Positions 13,401-25,000 of a stretch of 64,000 nucleotides of DNA are shown in pieces (within the stretch, counting starts at the first letter, position 1; each line of letters starts with the position of its first letter). The stretch spans positions 28,450,398 through 28,514,397 of the forward strand of contig NC_092577.1 of the NCBI RefSeq assembly GCF_037975245.1, given 5' to 3'. The notes beneath the pieces were generated by a model. That model did not search any database, was not told the DNA's origin, and saw only the letters and a program-made list of their open reading frames with translations. Position numbers and translations under genes: made by a program. Origin of the DNA: Apostichopus japonicus. Taxonomy: Eukaryota > Echinodermata > Holothuroidea > Aspidochirotida > Stichopodidae.

Positions 13401-14220
13401 CAGGTGGTAGTAACTTTAGATTCAAATGAGCTGTTTTCTGTACAGACTTCCATGCTTTAAAAGGGAGCAAATGACATATTATTTTGGATGAGGACAAAAC
13501 TAGTTACTAGACGAAATACAAAAAGGTACAAAATGCAAAAACTAGACGAAATACAAAAAGGTATATGTGTTTCTCTCGATCAATTGAAAAGAGCTCTTCA
13601 GTGTGGTGTCGAGCCTGTAAAACAACTGTGACGCTTTACCAACGTTATTCTTTATGGCGTTATTATTTATTAACCTAAAGCTGATCTATTTATCTTTTTC
13701 AGAGTTCTACTGGAGTGACACAGTTCAGGGTTGCATTGGATTGAATAATGCAGAGCAAGACGCCCAGATTTCGAGCTTAAGCGCTTGTCAAGATCGTTGC
13801 TTAAGTGAAACTGACTTCACGTGTCTCTCGATCGCACACAAAGACAGCCTGTGTAATCTTTATCGTTATAATCGCGACACAATCCGGCCGACTAGTGACT
13901 ACAGTAAACCGTGCAACACTCCCGACTGGACATACTCTGAAAGAGTAAAGTTTGGTTCGTGGACAGATGACTTGGATGCGTGCATTAGAAGTCACAATAT
14001 GAATGAACTGGAAGTGCCTGATCTTGAAGCCTGCAGGATGATGTGTGCCCAGACTGATGGATGTTGCTCCTTCGATTACAGAGATTCTCATCATCAGTGT
14101 CTCCTCAGCGCGTACAATAGGGCTACCGTTACTCCTTCAACGGACTACACCGAACCCGCTTACATATCAGGCTACCGGTACTCTGAGAGAGTCGACAAAT
14201 TTTGTAAGCATTTAGATTAA
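7418..14220 (+). CDS. Secreted four-PAN/Apple-domain protein, copy A (4 exons, 362 aa)
   Basis: Exons are 7418-7481, 7847-8095, 12479-12736 and 13703-14220 (TAA). All introns are phase 1 with GT/AG ends, and the exons sum to 1089 nt. Residues 1-21 form a signal peptide (MDRFTRITAILLMVSPGCLS). Four tandem PAN/Apple-like domains follow. D1 is 22-104 (Cys 32, 49, 53, 61, 71, 91). D2 is 105-190 (Cys 115, 133, 137, 145, 157, 177). D3 is 191-275 (Cys 201, 219, 223, 231, 241, 261). D4 is 276-362. The six-Cys spacing 17/18-4-8-10/12-20 and the recurring C-L-S, NR and QPC or KPC signatures match Apple folds, in which three disulfides pair C1-C6, C2-C5 and C3-C4. D4 has Ala343 at C6, a doubled Cys311-312 and an extra Cys358. 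D3 and D4 share one exon although D1 and D2 have one each. The protein is predicted extracellular. Apple domains bind proteins or carbohydrates, but the ligand here is unknown. No protease or lectin domain is attached. Confidence 0.9.
8116..9159 (-). mobile_element. 5'-truncated non-LTR retrotransposon (LINE) with (TTAC)n tail
   Basis: The minus-strand frame 9147-8479 (222 aa) is the C-terminal part of a LINE reverse transcriptase. It has LELNVKKTKEM (the LN-x-x-KT motif after the catalytic block), YKYLGVVIDDQLAW and a Cys/Trp-rich thumb region. The YADD catalytic segment is missing through 5' truncation. On the minus strand the 3' end has AATAAAG and then about seven TTAC units (plus strand 8116-8150). 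Two ~133-bp tandem units form the 3' UTR (8190-8450). The short flanks TGCATAG (8109-8115) and TGTATAG (9160-9166) look like a target duplication. Copy B has the empty site (46200-46222). It lies in intron 2 of the PAN gene, antisense to it. Confidence 0.88.
10500..12250 (-). mobile_element. Decayed Ty3-like LTR retrotransposon pol fragment in PAN intron 2, copy A
   Basis: Minus-strand pieces in several frames read as an integrase region. They include a zinc-finger remnant with FDWPGI near 11,830, an integrase core piece TDQGTNFTSRPLKEICELL starting near 11,485, and GTLNSMLKFFVDQEATQW further on. The order is the normal pol order on the minus strand. Frameshifts and stops make it non-functional. 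No LTRs were recognised. It is also in copy B, so it was inserted before the duplication. In A the segment equivalent to the QWQGPF (GPY/F) motif of copy B is deleted. Confidence 0.8.
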
Positions 14221-16176
14221 ACTATGTAACAGTGTGTCTACATTTACAGTGGCAACACATCGCATGCGCTAACGATATAGTCTGTTAGTTAATATTGCTT
14301 TAATGATTCATTTATCGAGTTGGCATATTTGATATCCGGATCTCGAAAATTCTTCTAAGGTTTTTAAATAGTTTACATAAGAAATTTACAACTGTGACAT
14401 GGAAAGTAAGATTCCTCTCTTGTTTTCTGTGAATGAAGATGAGATGTGAGAAGCTGTTTGCCGAGTGTATTATACAACATTTACTCCAAATCTTTAATAG
14501 AACGATTTAATGAAACCTAAGAATCCTCAAAATGAAATAGTGAGATGTAACAAGTACTCGTCCTCCATCATTGGAATTGAAACATCTCCATCAGGCGAGG
14601 TTAACACCAACCTTAATTTTCCTGAACTATAGAGTTAAGAATCTAAGTATTCCATGTCACATCACAGTGTTGACATTTAGATTTATATTTAGATTAATAG
14701 TCATATTCTAGGGCTTAGAGAAAACTCGAATGCAGATAAACTACGCACTGCATCATCAGTCTTCAAAGTCGGTATATGATGTTTTGAGATACACTTTTGT
14801 TTTATTTTGATTTTCTTTCATCAAGTAGTAATTTCAAAATAGATTGAAATGATACTGTATCACTATAGGACCGATAAAATCAGATAATAAATTCGCAAGA
14901 CAAAGATTACAAGGTTTTCCATTCATAGCTTTTTCTTTCACATGCTTTGAAATAAAATGAAACCTACCAGGCATTTCATTGGAATGAATAGAAATAAAAA
15001 ATCTCTGTATATTTTCTGATGCAAATGGTATTAATAATTTACATGATCTCAAATAGATGGAATGGTGTTATCCTGTGCAGTCAACGCTTCATCGTAGTCT
15101 AGGCAACTCTTTAAACTGCAGCACAGTCTACGCATTATGGTATTTAGGTAATCTCTACCATGCATATGAGTTACCTTTTACCAAGAGAGTAACCTATCGG
15201 TTTTCTTGTATTCATTCTTTCATCTCTTTCCGATCTACACGTTATTGGTTTAGACATTTTGTTTCAGTACGTATAAAATGTACTGCAATATTGTAATGCT
15301 TGACAGCAACATAGTCCATCCGTTTTTGCTAATAGACCTCTAACTGGGCAATCTTACCAAACCGTTGCCACTTGGAACAAGTTAGGTGTGAGGAGGTATA
15401 CAAAGGAAGTCGCTACCACAAGGTACCACGTTTGAACTGACCAAGGAGCTACTGACACACTTGACTGAATAACTATGTAACAGAATGGGATAATGTGACA
15501 TTGATATACCTCTAGCCTGCAAGATACAGATAAGTCACCTACCCGAAAAGCCTTGAGTTTGCTGCTTTTGACTTTGAAGATAAGGTGTTATAACTTATAA
15601 TCTATGAGTAAAATGTCTTACAACGAACATGCTAAAAATGACTTCCATCTATGCAATACCTCGCGACAATACTGCGCATATACGTACAAACACATCAGTA
15701 GCAGTGAGATTCGACAGCATTGCTACTCTCCTTTCAGTCGTACCGTATACGATATTCGTACATGACAATCAGTCTCTCTGACGTATCATTTTGAATATAT
15801 ACCAACACCCTGTTTTATTTCCCTTTATCATTGGTATATAGGATCAACATGACTCTATCAAACTTAACATTTGCAATTGTGGAAGGGGCTTTATTATATC
15901 AGTGAAAAGCAATTATGCAGATTTATAACAATAATGAAAGCATCTCCAACCCTCAACCCCCTAGCCCCACCCTAAACCCGCCCTCCCTCCGTTTTAATAG
16001 TGTATCGAGGTGATTTTGACTGAGAAAATGACAATAATTAAGGACGGTTGGCAACTAAGCGTGAAAAACTTAAATTGTTGTTGTTGTTTTTTCTGTAAGC
16101 CCTGTATACTTGTAGGACACTGAGCCCTTTCGAGATAACATGACGCATAGGTTGGGTGGGGGAGGGGGGGGCTAGT
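14221..16176. other. Intergenic 3' of PAN gene A
   Basis: No exon with credible splice borders was found. The stretch aligns with 51120-53077 in copy B, with scattered small differences. Short open frames are shared by both copies, but that reflects overall sequence identity rather than coding. Confidence 0.5.
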
Positions 16177-16837
16177 CCAAGGGCGGCGGAACCGGGACGG
16201 CACAGGGGGCACGTGCCCCCCCCCCCCCTTTTCCTCAGGTTAAAAATGTGCCCTTTTTCTACATAAAAATTGAGGTGTCTCAAGTTAGCAAGAGGCCAGG
16301 GAACCAGAATGAACACTCGGGAGGGCCGTTTCCGGCCATCTGAGGGGTTTGTAAAACCAAAAATTTTCTTATACGCTCCGCGCCAACTGATGGTGGCGCT
16401 CCGCTCAGATAGTCGTGCATACAACTTTGCAAATCCTGGCTACGCCCCTGACTTTTTAATGAGTTTCTGTGGGTCAAACTCAAAGCTATTTCGAATAGAA
16501 AAAAATTGTTAAGATATTAACAAGAAATAAACTCTAATTCGGAAGATTCCTACATTAGCAACTTGCATGATTTCACCTCATTTTGTCTCAAAGGAAAACT
16601 TGTTCCTTGTTTCCCAATTTGCACATTGGATATTGCAGTGCTAGTATGCATATTTTCCTTCGGGGGGGGGGGGGGGGGCGTTGATGGAGTGATGTGTATA
16701 CGCAAATAAGATAATACAATAAGAGTTATAAAGGGTTCTAAATATAAGGCTGCATCAGTCCAATCGAATTTCTGCAAAGTGCCCTTTGATGTCGGTGCCC
16801 CCCCCCCCCAGATTAAAAGTGCTTCCGCCGCCCTTGG
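16177..16837. mobile_element. 661-bp non-autonomous TIR DNA transposon, only in copy A
   Basis: The ends are exact inverted repeats: CCAAGGGCGGCGGAA on the left and its reverse complement TTCCGCCGCCCTTGG on the right. GCTAGT is duplicated at 16171-16176 and 16838-16843. Copy B has a single GCTAGT (53075-53080) and no insert. Inside are long C and G homopolymers and a piece of the dispersed repeat also seen at 43.1 and 54.1 kb. No transposase is encoded. Confidence 0.9.
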
Positions 16838-18359
16838 GCTAGTCTGCAGCACGGTAAAAGGCTATACTCTCTCTCTCTCTCTGAGCACCAAAATGGAATA
16901 TTGTGGCTACGTAGTAGTAGGTTCTACACGTATTTCCTGTACCAACTGACTTTTGAAGAATTTTCACCAAACACCAAACACGAAGTCTGCCTTACATGTA
17001 AACGGCATCATGTCGTTGTTAGTTCCAGTTAGCTATCACGAGTCACTTGATAAATACACATGATCAGGGTTAAAGAATCATTCAGGAGCAGTCTACACTG
17101 TGTACTGTTATCACTTATATTCACTATTTATGAAGAGCGCCATCCAAAAAACTTATCTCCTACACGGTCGCACATGGCTCTTTCACATGTACTGCATTCA
17201 GGATGCGATTTATTTCTCTTAATTTGCTGATGATTGTGTAAGTGCTGCGCTGATTGGTTCATTAACATATATTTCACGTCATAAGTATTATAACATCAAA
17301 GACTGCCATCCAAAGCAACGTTAGACATTCCCAAAATGGATTACATAGAATAATAGTCAACACATTAAAGTTCTAGATTCTGTACAGGCCATTTTGTGTT
17401 TGGCGCATTTCGCGGTAACATTTCAAGTATTTTTACAAGTTCAGACTTCGCTACTGCTGAGGTTAGAACGTCTCAATATTTGTGAATTCTCGGAAAAATC
17501 CTTCTCTGGGAAGGATTTAGCCGTTACTCTATACATCTCTGTAGTACCGAAGCCGAAGAGTACCGCAAACACCACCGAATCAAATCTGTATTTCACAATT
17601 GAATATGTACCTTATTTGTTATGCAGATTTCTGTTCATGAGCTGAATCTAGCTCTTCTGACTCTATACAATATTTTGGTTTATACCATATTCGGTATGAA
17701 AAGAATATTATAGAGCAAGACAATTATAGAGCAAGACTAGTGAACGGAGCCTGCCCTAGAGAAAGGAAATCTAACTTCTTCCCACACCCGTAGACCGTCA
17801 TTGATTTTTTGCGTTAAAAACTCCTCCTAAACGCCTGTGCCGACTGTCCTCAAACTCGATGGGAAGCTACCCCATGGTGAACTCTTGTGTCTCTCAATCC
17901 CCGGGAATCAAAGGTCAAATTTAGCGAAAATTTATTTTTTGGGTGGGGGGCTATGACTCCAAGGGGAACATTGAATTGAAATTGAACATGGTAACTTGTG
18001 TCTCCTGCCCCGGAACCAAAGTGCAGAGGTCAAAGAAAGGAGAATGCCAAGAGCTATCAAAATATGTAGTTGCCATGTTAAACTGAGGTCAAAGGTCACT
18101 TAAGCTAAGGTTAAATGTAAATTTTAGTGCAGTTTTGCTGGTGATGAGATATGCAACTCCGTGGATTGCCCTCTTGATTTAGATACATATTTTTGTACTT
18201 GGTCTACCTTTAATACTTCCAGAACAACGAGCCACGGGTTTTTGCAACACGTATATATATATAGCATATATTGCAGCACATGTATAGGTAATGCTCACTT
18301 TCATGACTTCACTTTTGATTGGCTCTTATGATTAGTGTGCTAATTAATAGTAATATATT
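16838..18359. other. Intergenic, aligned with copy B to about 17,803
   Basis: Sequence to about 17803 matches 53075-54037. From there to about 18595 copy B has unrelated sequence, so one copy was replaced or rearranged. The CT microsatellite near 16866-16882 is shared. No gene is seen. Confidence 0.5.
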
Positions 18360-18653
18360 CAGGCGCGTAGTCAAGGGGGGGTGAAGTGGGCAGCCGCCCC
18401 CCCCCCCTTGAGCATATTTTTTTTTTTTAATGTTTAATGTTTTTATGATATCGCTTGTATTTTCAATATAGAAAATGCTAAGATGCAACTTACAAGGCCT
18501 GGGAAGTGCCATTTCCAGCTATCTGGGAGGCATTTACAGCCAAAATTTTCTTGTACGCTTCGCGCCAATTATGGTGGCGCTACGCTTAGATAGTTTGCAA
18601 TGCCAAATCTGCAGTTTCGCCCCTCCCTTGGCAAATTCCTGGCTACGCACCTG
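18360..18653. mobile_element. 294-bp hAT-like MITE
   Basis: Termini CAGGCGCGTAG and CTACGCACCTG are imperfect inverted repeats, flanked by an exact 8-bp duplication AATATATT (18352-18359 and 18654-18661). An 8-bp duplication is the hAT hallmark. Copy B keeps only about the last 50 bases (near 55118-55166), so the insertion predates the duplication. Confidence 0.85.
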
Positions 18654-19144
18654 AATATATTATGGTTTGTTGTTTTTGACTAATAAACAATGATCCCATC
18701 AAAGCAGTCTCCCTCGTTTAGTCTAATATTGCGATTTCGTATGTGCACATACTTTGAAGATCTGAAGTGAAATTTTGCAAGTGTCAGCTATCCGATATGG
18801 CGAGGGGGGAGGAGGGGGGGGGGGATTATGGGGGATCATGTCCTAGACACTATAAGATAGATGATGACTTGTATTATTATGGTACGTACACATTTACTCA
18901 CCATAACCCTTTAAATTTGGAGGAAGCAGAGGTGGGCCGTGAAAGTTTAACATATTGCAACCGCAACTAATATGACAGCTGTTTCATCCAAGAATTTCTC
19001 AAATGTCTCTACTTCAACATCCATGTCACAAAAACAAACAAACATACAAACATACAAACAAACAAAGACCCCCAAAATTGCTAAAATATTCCCACTGTGC
19101 TTCTTGTTTTCTGAGGGAGATCACAAAGGCGGAATAATACTGAA

Positions 19145-20222
19145 TCAATATGGGATCTATCACCCAATATAAACACCCTGCAGGAATATTGAATCTAGGT
19201 GCAGTTCCATCAGCATATAAACACCCTGTAGGGATATATTGAATCTATATGGGATATATTACCATATAAACAACCTGCATGAATATATTGAAACTACATG
19301 GCCGGTCATACCACCATTAAAACACCATGCATGAATATATTGAATCTATATGGGATCCATCACCATATAAACACCTTGCAGGAATATATTGAATCTATAT
19401 GGGATCAATCACCATTTAAACATCCCGCAGGAATATATTGAATATATACGGGATCAATCACCATTTAATCACCCTGTAGGGATATATTGAACCTATATGG
19501 CCGGTCATATCGCCATTTAAACACCCTGACGGAATATATTGACTATTTATGGGTTCTATCACTATATAGCCTACACACCCTGTAGGGATATATTGACTAT
19601 ATATGGGATCAATCACCATTTAAACACCCTGTAGGGATATATTGAATCCATGTGGGATCCATCACCATATAAACACCCTGTAGGGATATATTGAATCTAT
19701 ATGGGATATATCACCATGCATTTAAACACTCTGCAGAGAAATATGGAATCTATATGGGTTCTATCACCACATAAACACCCTGCAGGGATATATTGAATCT
19801 ATGTGGGATCCTTCACTATATAAACACCCTGCAGGGATATATTGAATCTATATGGGTTCTATCACCATATAAACACCTTGCAGGAATATATTGAATCTAT
19901 GTGGGATCCTTCACTATATAAACACCCTGCAGTAATAAATTGAATCTATCTGGCTTCTATCACCAAATAAACACCCTGTAGGGATATATTGACTATATAA
20001 TGGGTTCTATTACTATATAAACACCCATCAGGGATATATTGAATCTATATGGGTTCTATCACCATATAAACACCATGCAGAGATATATTGACTATATATG
20101 GGTTCTAACACCATTTAAACACCCTGCAGGAATATATTGAATCTATATGGGATCCATCACCATATAAACACCTTGCAGGAATATATTGAATCTATATGGG
20201 TTCTATCACCATTTAAGCACCA
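19145..20222 (+). repeat. 49-bp minisatellite, about 22 units (copy A)
   Basis: A 49-base unit repeats head to tail: GGGATATATTGAATCTATAT, then a variable GGG-TTCTATC or GGG-ATCCATC block, then ACCATATAAACACCCTGCA. Units differ by point changes and a few indels. Sequence on both sides is unique and matches copy B. Confidence 0.92.
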
Positions 20223-20224
20223 TG

Positions 20225-22007
20225 AAGGAGAAAGTACAAAGGAAAAGCAAAACAAAAGGGGTCTTTTTTGCCAAGACCAGATCTGGATGTTGCAGTAAAA
20301 AGTCCAGTCAGTAAAATATTCAGTTTCCTGGCCACGAGAAGCGCACGAGAAAACGTTCAGATGTCCAAATATTAAAAATTCTCACTGACTTATGACGATC
20401 ATTTTCTGTAAAACGTTGAATTACTCAAACAGCAAATTCAACAAAAATAAAGATATTCATGGGATTGGTTTGAGCCTATAAAGTGAGCCATTAAAAGGGA
20501 GACTCCTGTGGCTGAAATTGATAGCTTAATTAAAAATGCTGATAATTTTTTTTGCATCTTTAGGTGCAAAAAATATCATCAAGGCAACTCCGCTGAAAAA
20601 AGTTTCTGTTTTTTCTTTATAGATCATTTTGTTAACAGAGTTAAATGAAATTGATTCTGTAAACAGTTTTGTTTTATACAAATTCTTAATGCAGAGAACC
20701 AATTGACAGATAACTAAACATTCCAAGTGATACAGAGCAAGAAAATATTATAACAATTCTCTGAAAATTGTCAACTTATTGAGTAAAATCATGAAACAGA
20801 CCACATTATAGTTTCAGATATTTGTTCAATCACTGTTGCGTTAAATGGAAAAAAAAACTCATCGTTTTATTTGTAAACGCGATAATCGATGAGATTTTGA
20901 TATTTTATCACTTGGTCGATATTTTTGAAGGTAACAGCTAAAACCCCTGAATTTATCAATACTGAAAACTTCAACAATTCGTCTCGCAAAATAATTAGCA
21001 AATTCACCAACAAGCTCTTAATCTTTGACAACACTTTAAAAATGTCCTTAAAGAGAAGGCTCTCCAAATGTTGATACTACAGGGGGTGTCATTCATAAGA
21101 GCGCGGAAAGTTTATTAGCTTTTGCTCTCAGCTTAAAGTCTTTGGTAACGTTCGTTAAACAAAAGTGTAAAAGTGATGAATCGCTAATATAACAAGGGAC
21201 AAAGAGACAAAATAAGACACATTTATCATATTTTCCTTTACAGTGAATATTGAACAAATTTTGCTATCCTTTGAAAATTACAATATTGTAGATGTAAGTT
21301 TTGAAACAAAATATCTATCTAAAGATACTATACACATAGGGAAAACTAGATTATAACACTTTATCAATTAACGACCCTTCGCTTACCCCTCCTTCCTACC
21401 ACCCGCTCTCTCACCCTTTTCTCCTGTTCGGTTCTTGTAACAAACTGAAAGCTTGAAAATTTTATTTTCATTCTGGAGAATAACAAGTGCGTACCAATCC
21501 CTCTCATTCATACCAACCACTTCATCCACCCCACCCACCCGTAGACCCCACCAGCCAACCCACCGACTCTCCCACTCCCACCCCACTACAACCCGCCACC
21601 TACACACATTCACACTTTCCTCATAACGTTAAGAATATTGATCTAGATTGCGCTTGGACGACCTCAAATATATCTTTCTTCCAAAGTGGGAGCCATTTTG
21701 TTTTTGACCAAAAAGGCAACAGTGTTCATGTACTTCGTCTTTCACAACGTTTGTTGAGTCTAATCTATTCAGGTTTAGTCTCGTTGCTATAGCAACGTCA
21801 TTATAAATTTACCATCTTCGAAACCAATTCAGGATTAAAGGCTTAGGTATATCTTCTTAATTGCACACAAACATGTTCCCAGTGCTAGGAGAATCACCTA
21901 TATAGGTCTAACTACATGAACTTCAGTTCCGTTGAAAGAGGTTAAATAATAAAACTGACAAATCGACAATGCTAAGAAGTATTCGCTGCTAATATCAACT
22001 GTAAAGT
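20225..22007. other. Intergenic, downstream of EF-hand gene A
   Basis: AT-rich sequence aligns with 57035-58719 in copy B. A stretch of about 105 bases near 21,020-21,125 is missing in copy B. A pyrimidine-rich, CCACCC-type stretch lies at about 21,510-21,600. No exon is seen. Confidence 0.5.
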
Positions 22008-25000
22008 TTAGTTTTGTTTATCGTCTGCGTCAGTGCCTTCTCCATAGCGCCATCTGACATGAATATCACTGAACTCTTCGGGGGAAAGAACGTTGTCACC
22101 TGCAAGCAAAACGAAAGAAAAGCATGAAATATAAATGCTGCATCCTCAAAATAATCTAAAAGTGATCTTTGAGTTGATTTTGATCAAATTAGTCAATTTT
22201 GTAATGAACAAGGAAGGAAAAGACGATAGTCCGTTGTCTTATACACTAGTCACGAATTATTTAAAAACCCAACTGAAAGGAAATTGCACGAGCGTTGACC
22301 ATGATCAGTTTAGTATCGAAAACATCAATTAATTCTTCAATACGTATTGTTAAGGATCATTGGGTAAGTTGACAATCAAACGCTTCCGTTTTTATTATAT
22401 TACCTAGAAGATCCACTGATCGAGATACTTAGGGTATAAAATATTGGAGACAACATTTTTCAATTGATAGCGGGGCAACGATACCTCTCCGACGCTATGG
22501 AAGTGATTGTACCACGAGTTAAACTGCGGGGTGGGGGAAAGGTTCGAGCGGAACGAGAAAATGATGAATGCTTGTCGAACAAGTAGCTGTAAGTGTTTCG
22601 TTGAAGAACCACGGGATATGACAGAGAGACTAGGATCATTTTCATTTCTGATGGCTGTAAATGTTTTTGTTCAATTTCTTCTTTCTCTCTTTAGTTAATA
22701 TTTTTAGTTGATATGTATTTGTTATAAATGCAGAAACGCAAAGTAAAGTGTGAAAGTCTGATTTCTGTGCATAGTCGAAAATCGAATTTGTAACAAAGTA
22801 TACAACCCAGTTTAATCGTTTCGAGGTGGTCTATATTTCCTCAAATTGAAAATAACATTGTCTTCACGCGAAGGACTTTCTTTTGGCGTTTGCTCAACAA
22901 AGTCTACGCTACCAATTATTATTAACGGGATATTCCGGTGGCTGAAATTGATTGCTTAACAAAAGAGGATGTCAATTGTTTGCATCATTGCGTCAAAAAC
23001 CACATCCTCATGAGCAATTGTTTTCAAAATGTGGTAATAATATTTTGGGGATACACGTGGTAAGAACAGAGTAAATGATTTCAGTACCGGCAATTCATCT
23101 GAACATGTTTGTTTTGTTTTGTTGTACTTGATAAGTATTTAATTAACCTCGGAGGGAAATAATCAATTTCTACACAATGAAATTCTCAGAACAGAGAACA
23201 ATGACTGGCTAAAGTAAGGTAACTTCAAGCAGAAATAGAGTCTTGTTATATCATCATAGTCCACATAAAAAGAAACATTTGATTGATAGCAGACATGCTT
23301 TTCCTATAGAGACCTGTTTTCGATATTTCCAGCTATGAAATGTTCTAAATCTCTGAAATGTCCATATTATCTTAAATTGATGCAGGCATACACGACGGTG
23401 ATATCTCCTCACTGCAGACCAAATTGTCATTTCTGATCCATTACTTGATCAATTCAAATAACTAAACCAAAACCTTTTTTTTTAAACTTCATGTAAATAA
23501 CAAATCACTGTTGGATTATATTGGACAACGACCGTCCGACTCCTTGACACAATTTGTAATGGATTATATATACGAACATCAAGTTATATGAGGTCATATA
23601 TATCAGTCTTACGATATCCAATGGAGTTTGTGTTACATCCGAGTAACTGACATCTAGCGGTCTGTTTATTAGACGTAATAAGGCCATCTACTTCAATTGA
23701 TGAGCTCCAGATGTCAAAGGGTCATTTCTCAAAAATTCAACAGGGAATCAGTGTTGTCTTATATAATTGTTTGTACAGCATATCGATATTAATGTTCTAC
23801 CTAACGTAATCCTGTATATACCTCTAATCCATACATCGCAATGGGCAACAATATTATACTATAATAATCATAATAACCAACAGTTACTTTTACGACGCTT
23901 AAAGCGACCACGAATGTGGGAGAAGCCAGCAAGGGCTTATGGATAACAACTTTCACGTCGGGGGTTTCCAATTCAACATTTTATCTAAAAGTTAGAATCT
24001 TTTCAATTTAGAAACTCGTTTCAGATGGGAAAACCGTAGGTTGCTCTTGGATGAAGAGCCCACCTTACTAATGACCCGGCCGGGAATCGAACCACCGAAC
24101 CTCCCGATTGCTAAGCCTCATTGCTTCAAATGCCACCGCCATTATCCACTCGGCCACAGCAACGGATATATGGTTATTATATGGTTATTTTATGGTTATG
24201 GCACCGGTTATAATTTCCGTTAAAACTAGAGAAAACAGTTTCACCCTTATACGATACACGTATTCGCAATACAACTATAGTACAAACCAAGACATAGTAA
24301 GTTGGTATCTATTCTGTCTCAGATTAGCAAAAGTATACATATGACAAATCAACCTCTGTAATGAAATCATCTTTAACTTTCTTCTCCTGCGAAGAGAAGT
24401 TCCGTGTTAAAAGAACCGTGACCGAAAAATGAGATAAAAAATTAGGAAACTAACTCATGGAAAATTCTCCAGCACTGTTGAAGACATATTTTATAACTTT
24501 CTTTACAAGAGAGAGTTTCCGTGTTAAAGACATATTTTATTACTTTCTTCTCTGCTAAGAGAGGTTAGGTGTTACATAATATATTTGGGGGGTGGGGGAG
24601 AGATTTCTCTTATAATGAAACTTTCTCAGATTAGGAAGAAAACTCATAGGCAAATTATCAACCACTGTTAAAGACATATTTTTATAACTTTCTTGTCTGT
24701 TGAGAGAAGTTCCATGTTAAAGGAATAATTTTATAACTTTCAAAGAGAAATGATATTTTTTCTCACTTTCAAAAACATTTTTTTTTAGAAAAAAACAAAA
24801 CTTTTAGCAAACTTGCTTATCCACTAAAGAGCCTGAGTGTGTAAGAGAATTTGTAAAAGTAAGAGGGCTTGACGTTTCGATCCTAACAGGATCATCTTCA
24901 GTTGCATTCAGCCTCTGAAGAAGATCCTGCTAGGATCGAAACGTCAGGCCCTCTAACTTTTACACAATACTATGTCAGAATAGCAAGACTACTAATGGAC

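Noticed and set aside
13801-14094. 97-codon minus-strand frame, also at 50700-50993
   Set aside because: It is the antisense shadow of PAN exon 4.
18767-18970. 67-codon frame kept in copy B (66 codons)
   Set aside because: The 3-base difference in a G-run keeps the frame, but the peptide is low-complexity and the region is simply part of the duplicate.
19145-20222. CRISPR-like array
   Set aside because: Units are contiguous 49-bp repeats without unique spacers, in an animal genome. It is a minisatellite.
22460-22698. Open frames on both strands that are identical at 59173-59411
   Set aside because: The whole neighbourhood is about 99.7% identical between the copies, so frame conservation is not evidence of coding; neither frame has a domain or splice sites.
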